From positions 1 to 64,000 of the forward strand of contig NZ_JAKIKP010000016.1 of NCBI RefSeq assembly GCF_023284065.1: a DNA stretch of 64,000 nt. Reading direction: 5' to 3'. Position numbers and translations under genes: made by a program. The DNA is from Shewanella gaetbuli. Lineage in GTDB: Bacteria > Pseudomonadota > Gammaproteobacteria > Enterobacterales > Shewanellaceae. Below the pieces are notes generated by a model. It had not been told where the DNA came from, made no database searches, and saw nothing but the letters and a program-made list of their open reading frames with translations. Every line of letters starts with the position of its first letter. The stretch's first letter is position 1. Of the stretch, positions 9,342 to 19,607 are shown one piece after another.

Positions 9342-11900
9342 ATGTCTCAAACTCAGGCAAAGCATTTAAAAGATTATACCGCGCCACATTTTACCATTAC
9401 CCATATTGATTTAAATTTTATCTTAGATGGTGAAAACACTAAGGTTATTGCCACTAGTAAAGTAAAGCGAACTAATGAACATCAGTTTGATTTAGTGTTA
9501 GAGGGTGAGCAGCTTGAGTTAGAGTCAGTAAAACTTAATGGCAAAAACCATGATTATCGTCGCACAGACACTTCACTAACAATTACCACTGACCTTAATG
9601 AATTTGAATTAGAGATTATTACAGCACTGAATCCTGAAGCTAATACCAGCTTAGAAGGCTTGTATATGTCTGATGGTGCTTATTGTACTCAGTGTGAAGC
9701 AGAAGGTTTTAGAAGAATTACCTACTTTTTAGATAGACCTGATGTATTAGCCATTTATAACGTGCGTATTGAAGCTGATAAAGCGGCATTTCCTTTTTTA
9801 CTCAGTAATGGCAATCAAATTGAGCAAGGCGAAATGCCACGTTCTGGTCGCCATTTTGTTCAATGGCAAGACCCGTTCCCTAAGCCAAGTTATTTGTTTG
9901 CTCTGGTGGCAGGTGACTTTGATCTTTTAGAGGACCACTTTATTACTCAGTCAGGTAGAGATGTCAAATTGCAGGTTTTTGTTGATAAAGGTAATTTACA
10001 TAAAGCATCCCATGCAATGGAATCTCTAAAAAAATCAATGAAATGGGACGAGCAGCGTTTTGATTTAGAATATGATCTCGATATTTATATGATTGTCGCT
10101 GTGGATTTTTTCAACATGGGGGCGATGGAAAATAAAGGCTTAAATGTCTTTAACACTAAATATGTTCTTGCAGATAAAGCCAGTGCTACCGATGAAGATT
10201 ACCATGGTATTGAGTCTGTTGTAGGCCATGAATACTTCCATAACTGGACGGGTAACCGAGTGACGTGTCGTGATTGGTTCCAATTAAGTTTAAAAGAAGG
10301 TTTAACGGTATTCAGAGATCAAGAGTTTAGCTCTGATTTAGGTTCAAGAGCGGTTAATCGAATTCAAGCTGTAAAGGTAATGAAAAACCAACAGTTTGCT
10401 GAAGATGCAGGGCCTATGTCCCATCCTATTCGTCCAGAATCAGTCATTGAAATGAATAACTTCTATACCGTCACCGTATACAATAAAGGTGCAGAAGTGA
10501 TTCGTATGATGCATACCATTCTGGGTGAACAAGGTTTTCAGGCCGGTATGAAGTGTTATTTTGAGCGTCATGATGGTCAAGCCGTCACCTGTGACGACTT
10601 TGTCAATGCGATGGAGTCTGCAACAGGGAAAGACTTACAACAATTCCGTCGCTGGTATTCTCAAGCAGGCACTCCGGTTGTAACGGTTGATGAGTCTTTT
10701 GACTCTAGTTCAGGCCAATACAAATTACATCTAACCCAGCAGGTTTCAAGTCAAGGCGTTAAAGGGCAAACCTTACATATTCCATTTAGTATTGAATTGC
10801 TTGATGACCAAGGACATTCCATTGTTAATCAAGTTTTAGATTTCACTCAAGCTAAACAAGAGTTTGTATTTGATGGATTCGATGCTAAACCGATAGCCTC
10901 TCTGCTACAGGACTTTTCTGCACCGGTAAAACTGCAATACACGGTTGAATTTGATCACTTAGTTCACTTAATGCGTTTCGCATCCAGTGAGGTTGCTCGC
11001 TGGGAAGCCTCTGTGCAGTTATTTAGTCAATCAGTATGGGATAATGTTGACCACCTTGCACAACATCAATCAATGGCGGTTGATAATAGAGTCTTAGAAG
11101 CATTTAGAGGCGTCATTCTTAATGAGCAACTTGACCCAGCGCTAGTGGCTGAAATACTCAATGTGCCTTCGGCTTCTTCATTAATTGAGCAAGTTGATAA
11201 AGTTGACTTAGATTTGCTGCAAGTGGCTCGTGAATTTGTTATCGAAGAAATTGCCTCAGCCTGTGAAGATGAGTTAGTAGCGCGTTACCGCGAACTCAAC
11301 TCATTTGATACTGCTGAACACCGTGCATTTAAAAATGCCGCATTGGTGTTATTAAGCTATGTTTCTCAACAACATGAGGGACTTGTTATTAGCCAATTTG
11401 AACAATCAACTAATATGACCGATACCTTAGCAGCACTTAAAGCGGCGACAGTAGGGCAGTTTGATTGTCTAACTGAGTTATTAGCTCAGTTCGAGAAGCA
11501 ATGGCATTCAACACCATTGGTAATGGATAAGTGGTTTACTTTACAGGCAACGGCAAATAATGATGATGTTATTGATCAAATAGTTAAACTTACACAGCAT
11601 TCAAGCTTCAGCTTTAACAACCCCAATCGTGTTCGTTCATTAATTGGCAGTTTTGTGGCGGGTAATACTTATCAGTTTCACAAAAAAGACGGCTCAGGCT
11701 ATGAATATTTGACCCAGATATTAATCAAATTGAATAAATCTAACCCGCAAGTCGCCTCTAGAATGATTACACCTTTAATTCAATTTGCGAAATTTGATGA
11801 TACAAGACAAATGTTAATGAAGCGCTCGCTTGAAACATTGAAATCGTTACCAGACTTGTCTAAAGACTTATTCGAAAAAGTCACTAAAGCCTTAGGTTAA
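9342..11900 (+). CDS. pepN: Aminopeptidase N (M1 family)
   Basis: This 852-residue zinc metallopeptidase removes N-terminal residues from peptides in the cytoplasm. The M1 motifs are present: the exopeptidase signature GAMENKG near residue 264 and the zinc motif HEYFHNW near residue 300, with the downstream Glu in LKEGLTVFRD. The C-terminal Ig-like and helical domains (PF11940/PF17432 type) fill residues about 445-852. Length is near E. coli PepN (870). It is flanked by terminator-like hairpins, suggesting a single-gene transcript. Confidence 0.95.
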   Translation: MSQTQAKHLKDYTAPHFTITHIDLNFILDGENTKVIATSKVKRTNEHQFDLVLEGEQLELESVKLNGKNHDYRRTDTSLTITTDLNEFELEIITALNPEANTSLEGLYMSDGAYCTQCEAEGFRRITYFLDRPDVLAIYNVRIEADKAAFPFLLSNGNQIEQGEMPRSGRHFVQWQDPFPKPSYLFALVAGDFDLLEDHFITQSGRDVKLQVFVDKGNLHKASHAMESLKKSMKWDEQRFDLEYDLDIYMIVAVDFFNMGAMENKGLNVFNTKYVLADKASATDEDYHGIESVVGHEYFHNWTGNRVTCRDWFQLSLKEGLTVFRDQEFSSDLGSRAVNRIQAVKVMKNQQFAEDAGPMSHPIRPESVIEMNNFYTVTVYNKGAEVIRMMHTILGEQGFQAGMKCYFERHDGQAVTCDDFVNAMESATGKDLQQFRRWYSQAGTPVVTVDESFDSSSGQYKLHLTQQVSSQGVKGQTLHIPFSIELLDDQGHSIVNQVLDFTQAKQEFVFDGFDAKPIASLLQDFSAPVKLQYTVEFDHLVHLMRFASSEVARWEASVQLFSQSVWDNVDHLAQHQSMAVDNRVLEAFRGVILNEQLDPALVAEILNVPSASSLIEQVDKVDLDLLQVAREFVIEEIASACEDELVARYRELNSFDTAEHRAFKNAALVLLSYVSQQHEGLVISQFEQSTNMTDTLAALKAATVGQFDCLTELLAQFEKQWHSTPLVMDKWFTLQATANNDDVIDQIVKLTQHSSFSFNNPNRVRSLIGSFVAGNTYQFHKKDGSGYEYLTQILIKLNKSNPQVASRMITPLIQFAKFDDTRQMLMKRSLETLKSLPDLSKDLFEKVTKALG

Positions 11901-11923
11901 CGCTGACGGGTTTTAGGGTAAAT

Positions 11924-11950
11924 AAACAGGAGAGCTTGCTTTCCTGTTTT
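11924..11950 (+). terminator. Terminator-like hairpin after pepN
   Basis: AAACAGGA and TCCTGTTT arms around a short loop, ending in a four-T run, 23 bases past the pepN stop. Confidence 0.65.
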
Positions 11951-11968
11951 GAATAAGAGCGTATTAAT

Positions 11969-12187
11969 ATGCAATTCAAATTAAACATTAATATTAGTTA
12001 TGATGATTTTTTGCCTTATTATCAGGGTGTTAGCGAGTCAGTGTTAACCAATGATATTCATGGGCGACAGTTACAAATTCATGCAAAATACTTTAAACCC
12101 TTTTTAACGCCAGTGGGAATTAAAGGTCAATTTATATTAGAACTTGATGAAGAAGGAAAATACAAATCGCTAATAAAATTAGAGTAA
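11969..12187 (+). CDS. DUF2835 family protein
   Basis: This 72-residue soluble protein matches the small gammaproteobacterial family DUF2835, recognised by an N-terminal FxLNISYDDFLPYYQG-like strand/helix segment, a central basic LQIHAKYFKPFLT segment and an acidic C-terminus. Its function is unknown. It lies between two terminators, directly downstream of pepN, so it is probably expressed alone or by read-through. It has no signal peptide or membrane segment. Confidence 0.82.
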   Translation: MQFKLNINISYDDFLPYYQGVSESVLTNDIHGRQLQIHAKYFKPFLTPVGIKGQFILELDEEGKYKSLIKLE

Positions 12188-12497
12188 TTACTTAAAACGA
12201 GTGATTCACTCGTTCGTTTGTCTAATTAGTGTTTATTTCTATGTAAGTCGCTGAAAAACAATGCCTTTACATGTTTGTTGTGTAAAGGCATTTTTTTTTA
12301 CTCGTATAATTCAAATATGAACCCTGCTCAGCATGTAACCATATCGTTAATAACGTTAATTTTATTGCATATTTTGTTGATTTTAGCCTTGCCGAACAAG
12401 GTCAATTACTGTAACAATGATGTTGCCTGTGGGCTAACAAGATGTTGGTTTAAATTCCTATAACAACGATTCCAGCAGGTTACGGAGATAAGCTAAA
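12188..12497 (+). other. Intergenic region before the DUF1302 operon
   Basis: About 310 bases hold the terminator of the DUF2835 gene (12261-12299) and then an AT-rich stretch expected to contain the promoter of the four-gene envelope operon. A 62-codon ORF at 12275-12463 starts inside the terminator stem and is not considered a gene. Confidence 0.6.
12260..12299 (+). terminator. Rho-independent terminator after the DUF2835 gene
   Basis: An 11-bp stem (ATGCCTTTACA / TGTAAAGGCAT) followed by nine T. Confidence 0.92.
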
Positions 12498-14534
12498 ATG
12501 AATATTGTTAAGAAAAAATTTAACAAGTCGGCAATTACTTTGGGGGTAATGTCGGCTTTATGTTTTGGTATGAGTTCAAATGTGTCAGCCGTCTCATTTA
12601 ATTGGGGGGATGTTGATGGTACTTTCGACTCTACTTGGACAGTCGGTGCAAGCTGGCGTGTTGGCGAGCGTGATTGGGAAGGTCAAATAGGTAAAGTTAA
12701 CCAACCACAATTTGATTGGTCTGGTTACTCTGCATTTAGTGATACAAAGTACACTTCAGCTGAAATTTGGGCTCAGCCTGGATCATATTCAAGCAACAAT
12801 GACTTAAGTAATTTACTTTACTCTCAAGGTGATACCACCTCTGAAATCGTAAAAGGTTTGCATGAGCTTTCATTAAAATATGAAAACTACGGCTTATTTG
12901 TCCGTGGTATGTATTTTTATGACCGCAAGCTAAATGACGGCAGTTACGATTTTAATGACCCGCTTACGGGTAACAGCTTTGACCCATGTGATGATGACCG
13001 AGCGTCTGAAGTACAGTGTAAAGACATTCGTTTACTAGACGCATTCATCTATGCCAACTGGGATTTAAATGATGGCCAAAACCCATTAACGGTTCGTGTG
13101 GGTAATCAAGTGGTTTCTTGGGGTGAAAGTACCCTTATTCCACATGGTATCGGTGTGATTAACCCTGTTGATTTGAACATTTTGAATGCACCTGGTGCAG
13201 AACTGAAAGAAGCTTTCCGCCCTCAAGGTATGGTTTGGGCTTCTTTAGGCTTAACCGACAACTTAAATATTGAAGCGTTTTATCAATATCAGTGGGAACC
13301 TGTTTGGGTGCCAACACCCGGTTCAAACTTTGCAACTAACGACTTTGCCGGTTTTGGTGGTTACAACCAAAATGCACAGTTAGGCTTTAATGCAAACCCC
13401 GATATCAATTTAGATTTTCTGATTGCAGAGTATCAAGCGTTGTACGGCCAAGCTGCTGCGGCTAACTTTAATCCAGCTCTGGCATCAGCTATGACGGCTT
13501 ATTCAACCAAGGTTGCATTGATTCAAGATGAAGCTGAACCTGAAGATGATGGTCAGTATGGTGTTAAGTTAGGGTATTACGCCCCTGATTTAAATGAAAC
13601 CGAGTTTGGTTTCTACTACATGAATTATCACAGTCGACGTCCACTTATTAGCGGTACTGCCTCTAACTTTACTTCAGCAGCCATTGCTGGTGACTACGGT
13701 AAACTTGCCGCTAGTGGCGGAAACATTGACCGTGAATTATTGTTGAGCATGGAAACGTTCACTAAAGCGCAAATTGTTTATCCTGAAGATATTCAATTAT
13801 ACGGCTTTAGTTTCAACACGTTAGTAGGCGATACTTCAGTAGCAGGTGAAATTGCTCACCGCGTTGATGAGCCTCTACAAATTGATGATGTTGAATTACT
13901 GTTTGCCGCCATGCCACAACAATTAGCCAATGCGGGTCTTCGTCCTGATTTAGACGGTATTTCGCAAATGGACGTGGTTGCACCAGGTGCAACAGTGGAC
14001 GGTTTCATTCAATTAGATACCACCCAAGCACAAATGACATTCACTCATTTATTTGGTCCAACGTTAGGCACTGATAACTTAACTATGTTGGCCGAAGTAG
14101 GTGGTGTGTGGATTCACGACATGCCAGGTTTTGATGAGCTAAGATTAAATGGCCCAGGTACAGCGCGTTCTGGTGGCAATCCAGATATGCCAGGCATTAT
14201 TGAAGCGTTACATAATGGTCCAGAAACTAACCCGTTTCCCACTGATTTTGCTTGGGGATACCGTTTAGTGGCAAAAGCGGATTTTAATAACGTGTTTGCG
14301 GGTGTGAATATGGCTCCGCGAGTGATTTTCTCTCACGATGTATCAGGTATTACACCTGACCCTATGTTCTTATTTACAGAGGGCAAAAAATCAGTCGCTC
14401 TTGGATTGAATTTTGACTATCAAAATCGTTGGGGTGTCGATTTCTCATACAACAGCTTCTTTGGTGGTGTAGGAACAACGAACGCGATGGAAGACCGAGA
14501 TTACGTCTCGTTTAACGTCAAGTATTCGATTTAA
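12498..14534 (+). CDS. DUF1302 outer-membrane protein
   Basis: This 678-residue protein has a signal peptide (about 1-32, cleaved near SNVSA) and alternating polar/aromatic segments ending in an aromatic-rich strand, typical of an outer-membrane beta-barrel. It matches the DUF1302 family. GGAGATAAG precedes the ATG. The DUF1329 gene follows after 14 bases, then a YCF48-like protein and an RND/MMPL transporter. This gene set is recurrent in Pseudomonas, Shewanella and relatives. By analogy to other barrel/periplasmic/RND sets it may move a hydrophobic substrate across the envelope, but that is inference. Confidence 0.85.
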   Translation: MNIVKKKFNKSAITLGVMSALCFGMSSNVSAVSFNWGDVDGTFDSTWTVGASWRVGERDWEGQIGKVNQPQFDWSGYSAFSDTKYTSAEIWAQPGSYSSNNDLSNLLYSQGDTTSEIVKGLHELSLKYENYGLFVRGMYFYDRKLNDGSYDFNDPLTGNSFDPCDDDRASEVQCKDIRLLDAFIYANWDLNDGQNPLTVRVGNQVVSWGESTLIPHGIGVINPVDLNILNAPGAELKEAFRPQGMVWASLGLTDNLNIEAFYQYQWEPVWVPTPGSNFATNDFAGFGGYNQNAQLGFNANPDINLDFLIAEYQALYGQAAAANFNPALASAMTAYSTKVALIQDEAEPEDDGQYGVKLGYYAPDLNETEFGFYYMNYHSRRPLISGTASNFTSAAIAGDYGKLAASGGNIDRELLLSMETFTKAQIVYPEDIQLYGFSFNTLVGDTSVAGEIAHRVDEPLQIDDVELLFAAMPQQLANAGLRPDLDGISQMDVVAPGATVDGFIQLDTTQAQMTFTHLFGPTLGTDNLTMLAEVGGVWIHDMPGFDELRLNGPGTARSGGNPDMPGIIEALHNGPETNPFPTDFAWGYRLVAKADFNNVFAGVNMAPRVIFSHDVSGITPDPMFLFTEGKKSVALGLNFDYQNRWGVDFSYNSFFGGVGTTNAMEDRDYVSFNVKYSI

Positions 14535-14548
14535 AAAGGATAATAATA

Positions 14549-15913
14549 ATGAAAAATCTGACGATATTATCGGCAGCAGTGATTATGGCTCTAGGGGCAC
14601 CTGTTGCGATGGCGAAAGTATCAGAAGCTGATGCAGCCAAACTTGGTACAACTTTAACGCCAATGGGCGCAGAAAAAGCCGCTAATGCTGACGGTTCAAT
14701 TCCAGCTTGGGACGGTGGCATTACTAAGCCAGTTGCGGGTTATGAAAAAGGAATGCATCACTTAAATCCATTCCCGGATGACAAAGTGTTGTTCACTATT
14801 ACCAATGCGAATAAGGCTGAATACCAAGAGTTTTTGACGCCTGGTCAAAACAAATTATTTGAATTGTACCCTGATACATACAAGATGAACGTTTACCAAA
14901 CTCGTCGTACAGCTTCATCGCCACAGTATGTTTATGATGCCATTAAAGCTAATGCGACGACGGCTGAGCTAGTCGCTGAAGGTAATGGTATTTCTGGTGC
15001 GGTCATTGGTGTGCCATTTCCTATTCCACAAAATGGTTTAGAAGTCATTTGGAATCATATTCTTCGTTTCCGTGGTGTTGATGTAGAAACTCACCGAAGC
15101 CAAGCTGCGCCAACGGCAGGTGGTTCTTATACTTTGGTTGAAAACGCTGAAGAAATTCGCTTTGAATATACTCGACCAGAAATCACACTCGATAAACTGA
15201 AAGAAACCAATACATTATTTTACTTTAAGCAAGTAGTGACTCAGCCAGCTCGTTTAGCAGGTACTGCACTATTAGTTAAAGAAACCATGGATCAAGAAGC
15301 ACTACCACGCCAAGCTTGGACCTACAACACAGGTCAACGACGTGTTCGTAAAGCCCCTAATGTTGCATTTGATACTCCAGGTACAGTATCAGATGGCTTA
15401 AGAACAACCGATGACTTTGATATGTTCAACGGCTCACCAGTGCGTTACAACTGGGAGTTAGTCGGTAAAAAAGAAATCTTTATTCCATATAATGATTACA
15501 AGTTGCATTCTGATGCCGTTGAATATGACCAAATTCTAAAACCTGGTCATATTAATCCTGAGTATGCTCGTTGGGAAAAACACCGTGTATGGGAAGTGAA
15601 AGCAACCCTGAAAGATGGCATGCGTCATATTTATAAAACGCGTGTTTTCTACATTGACGAAGACTCTTGGCAAGTGTCATTAACTGACATGTACGATAAC
15701 CGTGATGAGTTATATCGTGTAGGCACAGCACATACGATTAACTATTACGAAGTACCGACTCATTGGAGTACGTTAGAAATATTCCATGATTTACAATCTC
15801 GTCGTTATTTAGCCATGGGATTAGATAACGAAGGTCGCATGTATAACTTCGATGCCAATCTATCTGAAGCTAACTTTACCCCAGACGCATTACGTCGTGC
15901 GGGCATTCGTTAA
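14549..15913 (+). CDS. DUF1329 periplasmic protein (LolA/LolB-like family)
   Basis: This 454-residue protein has a clear signal peptide (about 1-22, ending APVAMA) and matches DUF1329, a periplasmic family which, from memory, is grouped with LolA/LolB-like lipid-binding folds. The gene is preceded by AAAAGGA and sits 14 bases after the DUF1302 barrel gene, so the two products are almost certainly co-translated partners. A periplasmic carrier of lipids or other hydrophobic cargo between the RND transporter and the barrel is a reasonable guess, not shown by the sequence. Confidence 0.85.
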   Translation: MKNLTILSAAVIMALGAPVAMAKVSEADAAKLGTTLTPMGAEKAANADGSIPAWDGGITKPVAGYEKGMHHLNPFPDDKVLFTITNANKAEYQEFLTPGQNKLFELYPDTYKMNVYQTRRTASSPQYVYDAIKANATTAELVAEGNGISGAVIGVPFPIPQNGLEVIWNHILRFRGVDVETHRSQAAPTAGGSYTLVENAEEIRFEYTRPEITLDKLKETNTLFYFKQVVTQPARLAGTALLVKETMDQEALPRQAWTYNTGQRRVRKAPNVAFDTPGTVSDGLRTTDDFDMFNGSPVRYNWELVGKKEIFIPYNDYKLHSDAVEYDQILKPGHINPEYARWEKHRVWEVKATLKDGMRHIYKTRVFYIDEDSWQVSLTDMYDNRDELYRVGTAHTINYYEVPTHWSTLEIFHDLQSRRYLAMGLDNEGRMYNFDANLSEANFTPDALRRAGIR

Positions 15914-15944
15914 GCGTTATCAAATAGTTTGATTTGTTTTTAAT

Positions 15945-15961
15945 GGGGCGCTTTGCGCCCC
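15945..15961 (+). other. GC-rich hairpin within the envelope operon
   Basis: GGGGCGC-TTT-GCGCCCC hairpin between the DUF1329 and YCF48-like genes, without a T-tract. It may protect the upstream mRNA or attenuate transcription. Confidence 0.6.
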
Positions 15962-15980
15962 TATATGTAAGGAAGTTTGT

Positions 15981-16988
15981 ATGACGGTTAGCATGCTTCG
16001 CAGTACTGTAGCGTTAAGCTTAAGTGCATGTTTATATACTGCTTCAGTTTCTGCTCAATTCGATCCATTATCTGCTCAAATTCAACCTTTAGCTCAGTCG
16101 TCATTACTCGTCGATATCGCTAATGCCGGTGACACATTAGTTGCGGTTGGCCAACGTGGTCACGTACTCGTATTAAATGAGAAATGGCAGCAGGTTAATA
16201 CTCCAGTATTGTCACAACTCACTAAAGTATTTTTTTTAAATGCCAATTTAGGTTGGGCTGTTGGACATGACGCGACCATATTACACACCCAAGATGGTGG
16301 CCAAACGTGGTCATTGCAAATGCAGTCAACCGATATTGAAAAACCCTTTTTAGATATTCTATTTTTTGATGAAAACCATGGGGTGGCTGTGGGTGCCTAT
16401 GGACTGTTTTATCGCACTCAAGATGGTGGGAAAACGTGGGTTGATGAATTCCATCAAGAGTTGTTATTTGAAGAAGATATTGCCTATCTTAATGATTTAA
16501 AAGCTGAAGATGAACAACTTTATTTGTCTGAACGTGCTGCACTTTTGCCGCACTTCAATCGAATTATCAACATCAGTAATGACCGTCTATTATTAGTCGG
16601 AGAATTAGGAACAGTGGCAGTTTCTGATGACCAAGGGCAAACATTTAGCACCGTCGAGTTTGATTACGATGGCTCGATGTTTAATGCCATTACTCATAAC
16701 GGTGATATTTATGTTATGGGCTTACGAGGTCATGTTTTCAAAACAAATGATTCATTTGATGGTTGGGAGCAACTTGAGTTACCTGTTGAATCATCAATCA
16801 ATGGCGCATTAGTTCATGAGGGCAATTTATACCTTGTGGGTAATGCCGGAATCATCTTAAAAGTTAAAGACACTCAAGCGACAATTGTTGAGCGTCGTCA
16901 AGGTGAGAACATTGTGTCAGTTGCTAAAAATAACCAAGGTGACATTTGGTTTGCAGGCTCAAAAGGCTTGTTTCAATTACCTCAATAG
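15981..16988 (+). CDS. YCF48/BNR-repeat beta-propeller protein
   Basis: This 335-residue exported protein has a signal peptide (about 1-25, ending VSAQ) followed by repeated blades of the photosystem-II assembly factor Ycf48/sortilin type. Examples are GWAVGHDATILHTQDGGQTW (about residues 92-111) and a second copy near residue 137 ending TQDGGKTW. In non-photosynthetic bacteria such propellers accompany RND transporters. It lies 67 bases after DUF1329 and 39 bases before the MMPL transporter, so a scaffold or accessory role for that transporter is inferred. Confidence 0.85.
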   Translation: MTVSMLRSTVALSLSACLYTASVSAQFDPLSAQIQPLAQSSLLVDIANAGDTLVAVGQRGHVLVLNEKWQQVNTPVLSQLTKVFFLNANLGWAVGHDATILHTQDGGQTWSLQMQSTDIEKPFLDILFFDENHGVAVGAYGLFYRTQDGGKTWVDEFHQELLFEEDIAYLNDLKAEDEQLYLSERAALLPHFNRIINISNDRLLLVGELGTVAVSDDQGQTFSTVEFDYDGSMFNAITHNGDIYVMGLRGHVFKTNDSFDGWEQLELPVESSINGALVHEGNLYLVGNAGIILKVKDTQATIVERRQGENIVSVAKNNQGDIWFAGSKGLFQLPQ

Positions 16989-17027
16989 CATCAACAAAAT
17001 TAAAACAACAATAATAGGGCCGCAAAG

Positions 17028-19337
17028 ATGTTAGAAAAACTGGTCAATACCTTTGAAACTCACTTATTTAGAAACCGAATGTGGGTGATAATTTCGTTTA
17101 TTCTTATTACGGTTTTTTTAGGTTACCAAGCTAGCCAGCTCAAAATGGATGCGGCGTTTAGTAAAAATATTCCGCTTAATCATACCTACATGCAAACCTA
17201 CACCAAACATCAAAAGGATTTTGGTGGCGCCAACAGCATTATGGTGGCGGTTGAAGACACTAGCGGAAATATTTTTAATCCGGTGTTTTTTGAAGCCCTT
17301 AAAAATGTTCATGATCAATTATTTTTCATTCCAGGTGTAGAGCGCTCTCAAGTTAAATCGTTATTTTCACCCTCAACACGCTTTACCGAAGTCGTAGAAG
17401 ACGGCTTTGCCGGTGGCCCAGTGATTCCAGCTGACTTTAGAACTGATGATTATGGCTTAAATATTGTCAGAGACAATATTGAAAAGGCGGGCATTGTGGG
17501 GCGGTTAATTGCCAATGATTACTCTGCGGCAATGGTATCGGCTCAGTTAATGGATTTTGACCCGCAAACCGGTGAACCACTGAATACCATCAAGTTTGCT
17601 CAGCAATTAGAAGAGCAATTACGTGGTCAATTTGAAAACGAGAATATTAAAATTCATATTATCGGTTTTGCCAAAATGGCAGGAGATGTTGCTGATGGTG
17701 CCAAAGGGGTTTTATTATTCTTCTTGATCGCCATTGCCATTACTGCTGCGATGGTTTACCTGTTTTCAAAGTCGATCATGTTAACCGTGTTACCGCTGGT
17801 GTGCAGTTTAATGGCGGTTATTTGGCAACTAGGTTTATTAACGGTTGTTGGATTTGGCTTAGACCCGATGTCTATTCTTGTGCCATTTTTGGTGTTCGCT
17901 ATTGGTGTCAGTCATGGCGTGCAAATGATTAATGCGGTTAGACGTCGTGTTATTGATGGTCAAGTGACTAAAGCCGCTGCGGCTTCAGCATTCAGAAGTT
18001 TGTTAGTGCCAGGTGGGGTTGCATTATTATCTGACACAGTAGGCTTTTTAACCTTATTGGCCATTGATATTGGGATTATCCGTGAGTTAGCTATTTCTGC
18101 CTCACTAGGGGTTGCAGTGATTATTCTTACTAATCTGATCTTGCTGCCATTAGTGATTTCTTATACCAATTTGTCTAATGCTAAAGAAAATGTTGAGCAA
18201 AAACAAAAGATAGAAAATCTTTGGCGTGGTATGTCTAAATTTGCCACTAAAAAATATGCCGTGGTAGTACTGGCTTGTACCGCAGTGTTGTACTGCGTGG
18301 GCTTTATGCAAGCGACTCAAATGAAGATTGGTGATTTAAAAGGTGGCGCTCCTGCTTTACACCAAGACTCTCGCTATAACCTAGATACCTTTTTTATTAC
18401 TGATCATTTTTCAATTACTACCGATGTTATGTCGGTAATTGTAGAAGCTGAACCCGAAGCCTGTACTTACCATTCGGTATTAAAGCAGATAGATCAATTT
18501 GAGTGGATGGTGGCTAATACCCCTGGAGTCGAGTCAACAGTCAGCCTTTCTTCTATCGCTAAAAAAGTGAATGCTGGCTTTAACGAGGGTAATCCAAAGT
18601 GGGAGATTTTACCTCGCACCACAGCAAGCTTAGTGCAGGCGGTCGGTCAAGTACCAACCACTTCTGGTTTGTTAAATGGAAACTGCTCGGTTATGCCGGT
18701 CTATCTGTTTTTGAAAGATCATAAAGCTGAAACCATTGAAGTGGTTGTCGATAAAGTGAAGCAAGTGGCGGCTGAACTTAATACCGATAAATTGCAGTTT
18801 AAACTGGCATCTGGCCCTGTAGGGGTAATGGCCGCGACCAATGAAGCGGTTAGCAAGGCACAACTGCCTATGATGTTGTATGTTTATGGTGCGGTATTTA
18901 TTTTGTGTCTAATCAGCTTTAAATCAATTAAAGCAACGGTTGCAGTCATTATCCCATTATATGTGGTATCCACCTTGGCTCAAGCGTTAATGACCTTGCT
19001 TGACATTGGTTTAGCTGTGAGCACTTTACCGGTTATAGCGTTAGGCGTAGGCATCGGGGTTGATTATGGTATTTATATTTTATCTACCATGTCGAATAAA
19101 CTTTCTAACGGTATGGCGGTTCAACAAGCTTATTTTGAAGCATTAGTTGAGCGCGGTAGTGCGGTGATATTTACCGGACTCACATTAGCCATTGGTGTAA
19201 GTACTTGGTTCTTCTCTGCATTGAAATTCCAAATGGATATGGGAATTTTGCTGACATTCATGTTTTTAGTAAATATGTTGGGAGCAATTATTATTCTTCC
19301 AGCACTATCGGCAATATTTTGGCCTAAAGCCAAATAA
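17028..19337 (+). CDS. RND superfamily (MMPL-type) transporter
   Basis: This 769-residue inner-membrane protein has the RND layout: one N-terminal helix (about 18-37), a large periplasmic loop, a bundle of about five helices (about 225-380), then the same pattern repeated (about 405-425 and 620-765). At this length it fits the MMPL/hopanoid-type two-halves class, not the approximately 1040-residue drug-efflux class. It is last in the operon with the DUF1302, DUF1329 and YCF48-like genes and is followed by a strong terminator. Export of a lipid-like substrate is inferred from related MMPL proteins. Confidence 0.87.
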   Translation: MLEKLVNTFETHLFRNRMWVIISFILITVFLGYQASQLKMDAAFSKNIPLNHTYMQTYTKHQKDFGGANSIMVAVEDTSGNIFNPVFFEALKNVHDQLFFIPGVERSQVKSLFSPSTRFTEVVEDGFAGGPVIPADFRTDDYGLNIVRDNIEKAGIVGRLIANDYSAAMVSAQLMDFDPQTGEPLNTIKFAQQLEEQLRGQFENENIKIHIIGFAKMAGDVADGAKGVLLFFLIAIAITAAMVYLFSKSIMLTVLPLVCSLMAVIWQLGLLTVVGFGLDPMSILVPFLVFAIGVSHGVQMINAVRRRVIDGQVTKAAAASAFRSLLVPGGVALLSDTVGFLTLLAIDIGIIRELAISASLGVAVIILTNLILLPLVISYTNLSNAKENVEQKQKIENLWRGMSKFATKKYAVVVLACTAVLYCVGFMQATQMKIGDLKGGAPALHQDSRYNLDTFFITDHFSITTDVMSVIVEAEPEACTYHSVLKQIDQFEWMVANTPGVESTVSLSSIAKKVNAGFNEGNPKWEILPRTTASLVQAVGQVPTTSGLLNGNCSVMPVYLFLKDHKAETIEVVVDKVKQVAAELNTDKLQFKLASGPVGVMAATNEAVSKAQLPMMLYVYGAVFILCLISFKSIKATVAVIIPLYVVSTLAQALMTLLDIGLAVSTLPVIALGVGIGVDYGIYILSTMSNKLSNGMAVQQAYFEALVERGSAVIFTGLTLAIGVSTWFFSALKFQMDMGILLTFMFLVNMLGAIIILPALSAIFWPKAK

Positions 19338-19354
19338 ATTCAATGCGTTACTTA

Positions 19355-19387
19355 AAATGGAGAGCTTAGCTCTCCATTTTTTTTTGA
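19355..19387 (+). terminator. Rho-independent terminator after the RND gene
   Basis: AAATGGAGAGC / GCTCTCCATTT stem with a two-base loop, followed by a T-run, 17 bases past the stop. Confidence 0.93.
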
Positions 19388-19607
19388 ATAGATAATCTAA
19401 TCCATCGCGTTTTATTGCATTTTATGCATTTTTTACCTGTCAAAACTGGAGAAATAGAGGATCTACCACTAAAATTTTTCTCGATATAGCAGCAATTTAG
19501 TAATAAACTTTGCGCCAGATCTCAAATAGTCTCTATTTGAGCGAACCAAGCCGAAGCATCCATATAATGATAAGAGCGCTGCCATAGACGCTTAAGGAAT
19601 CTGCAAA

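Noticed and set aside
12275..12463. 62-codon ORF before the DUF1302 gene
   Set aside because: It begins inside the terminator stem, has no ribosome binding site and lies in a likely promoter region.
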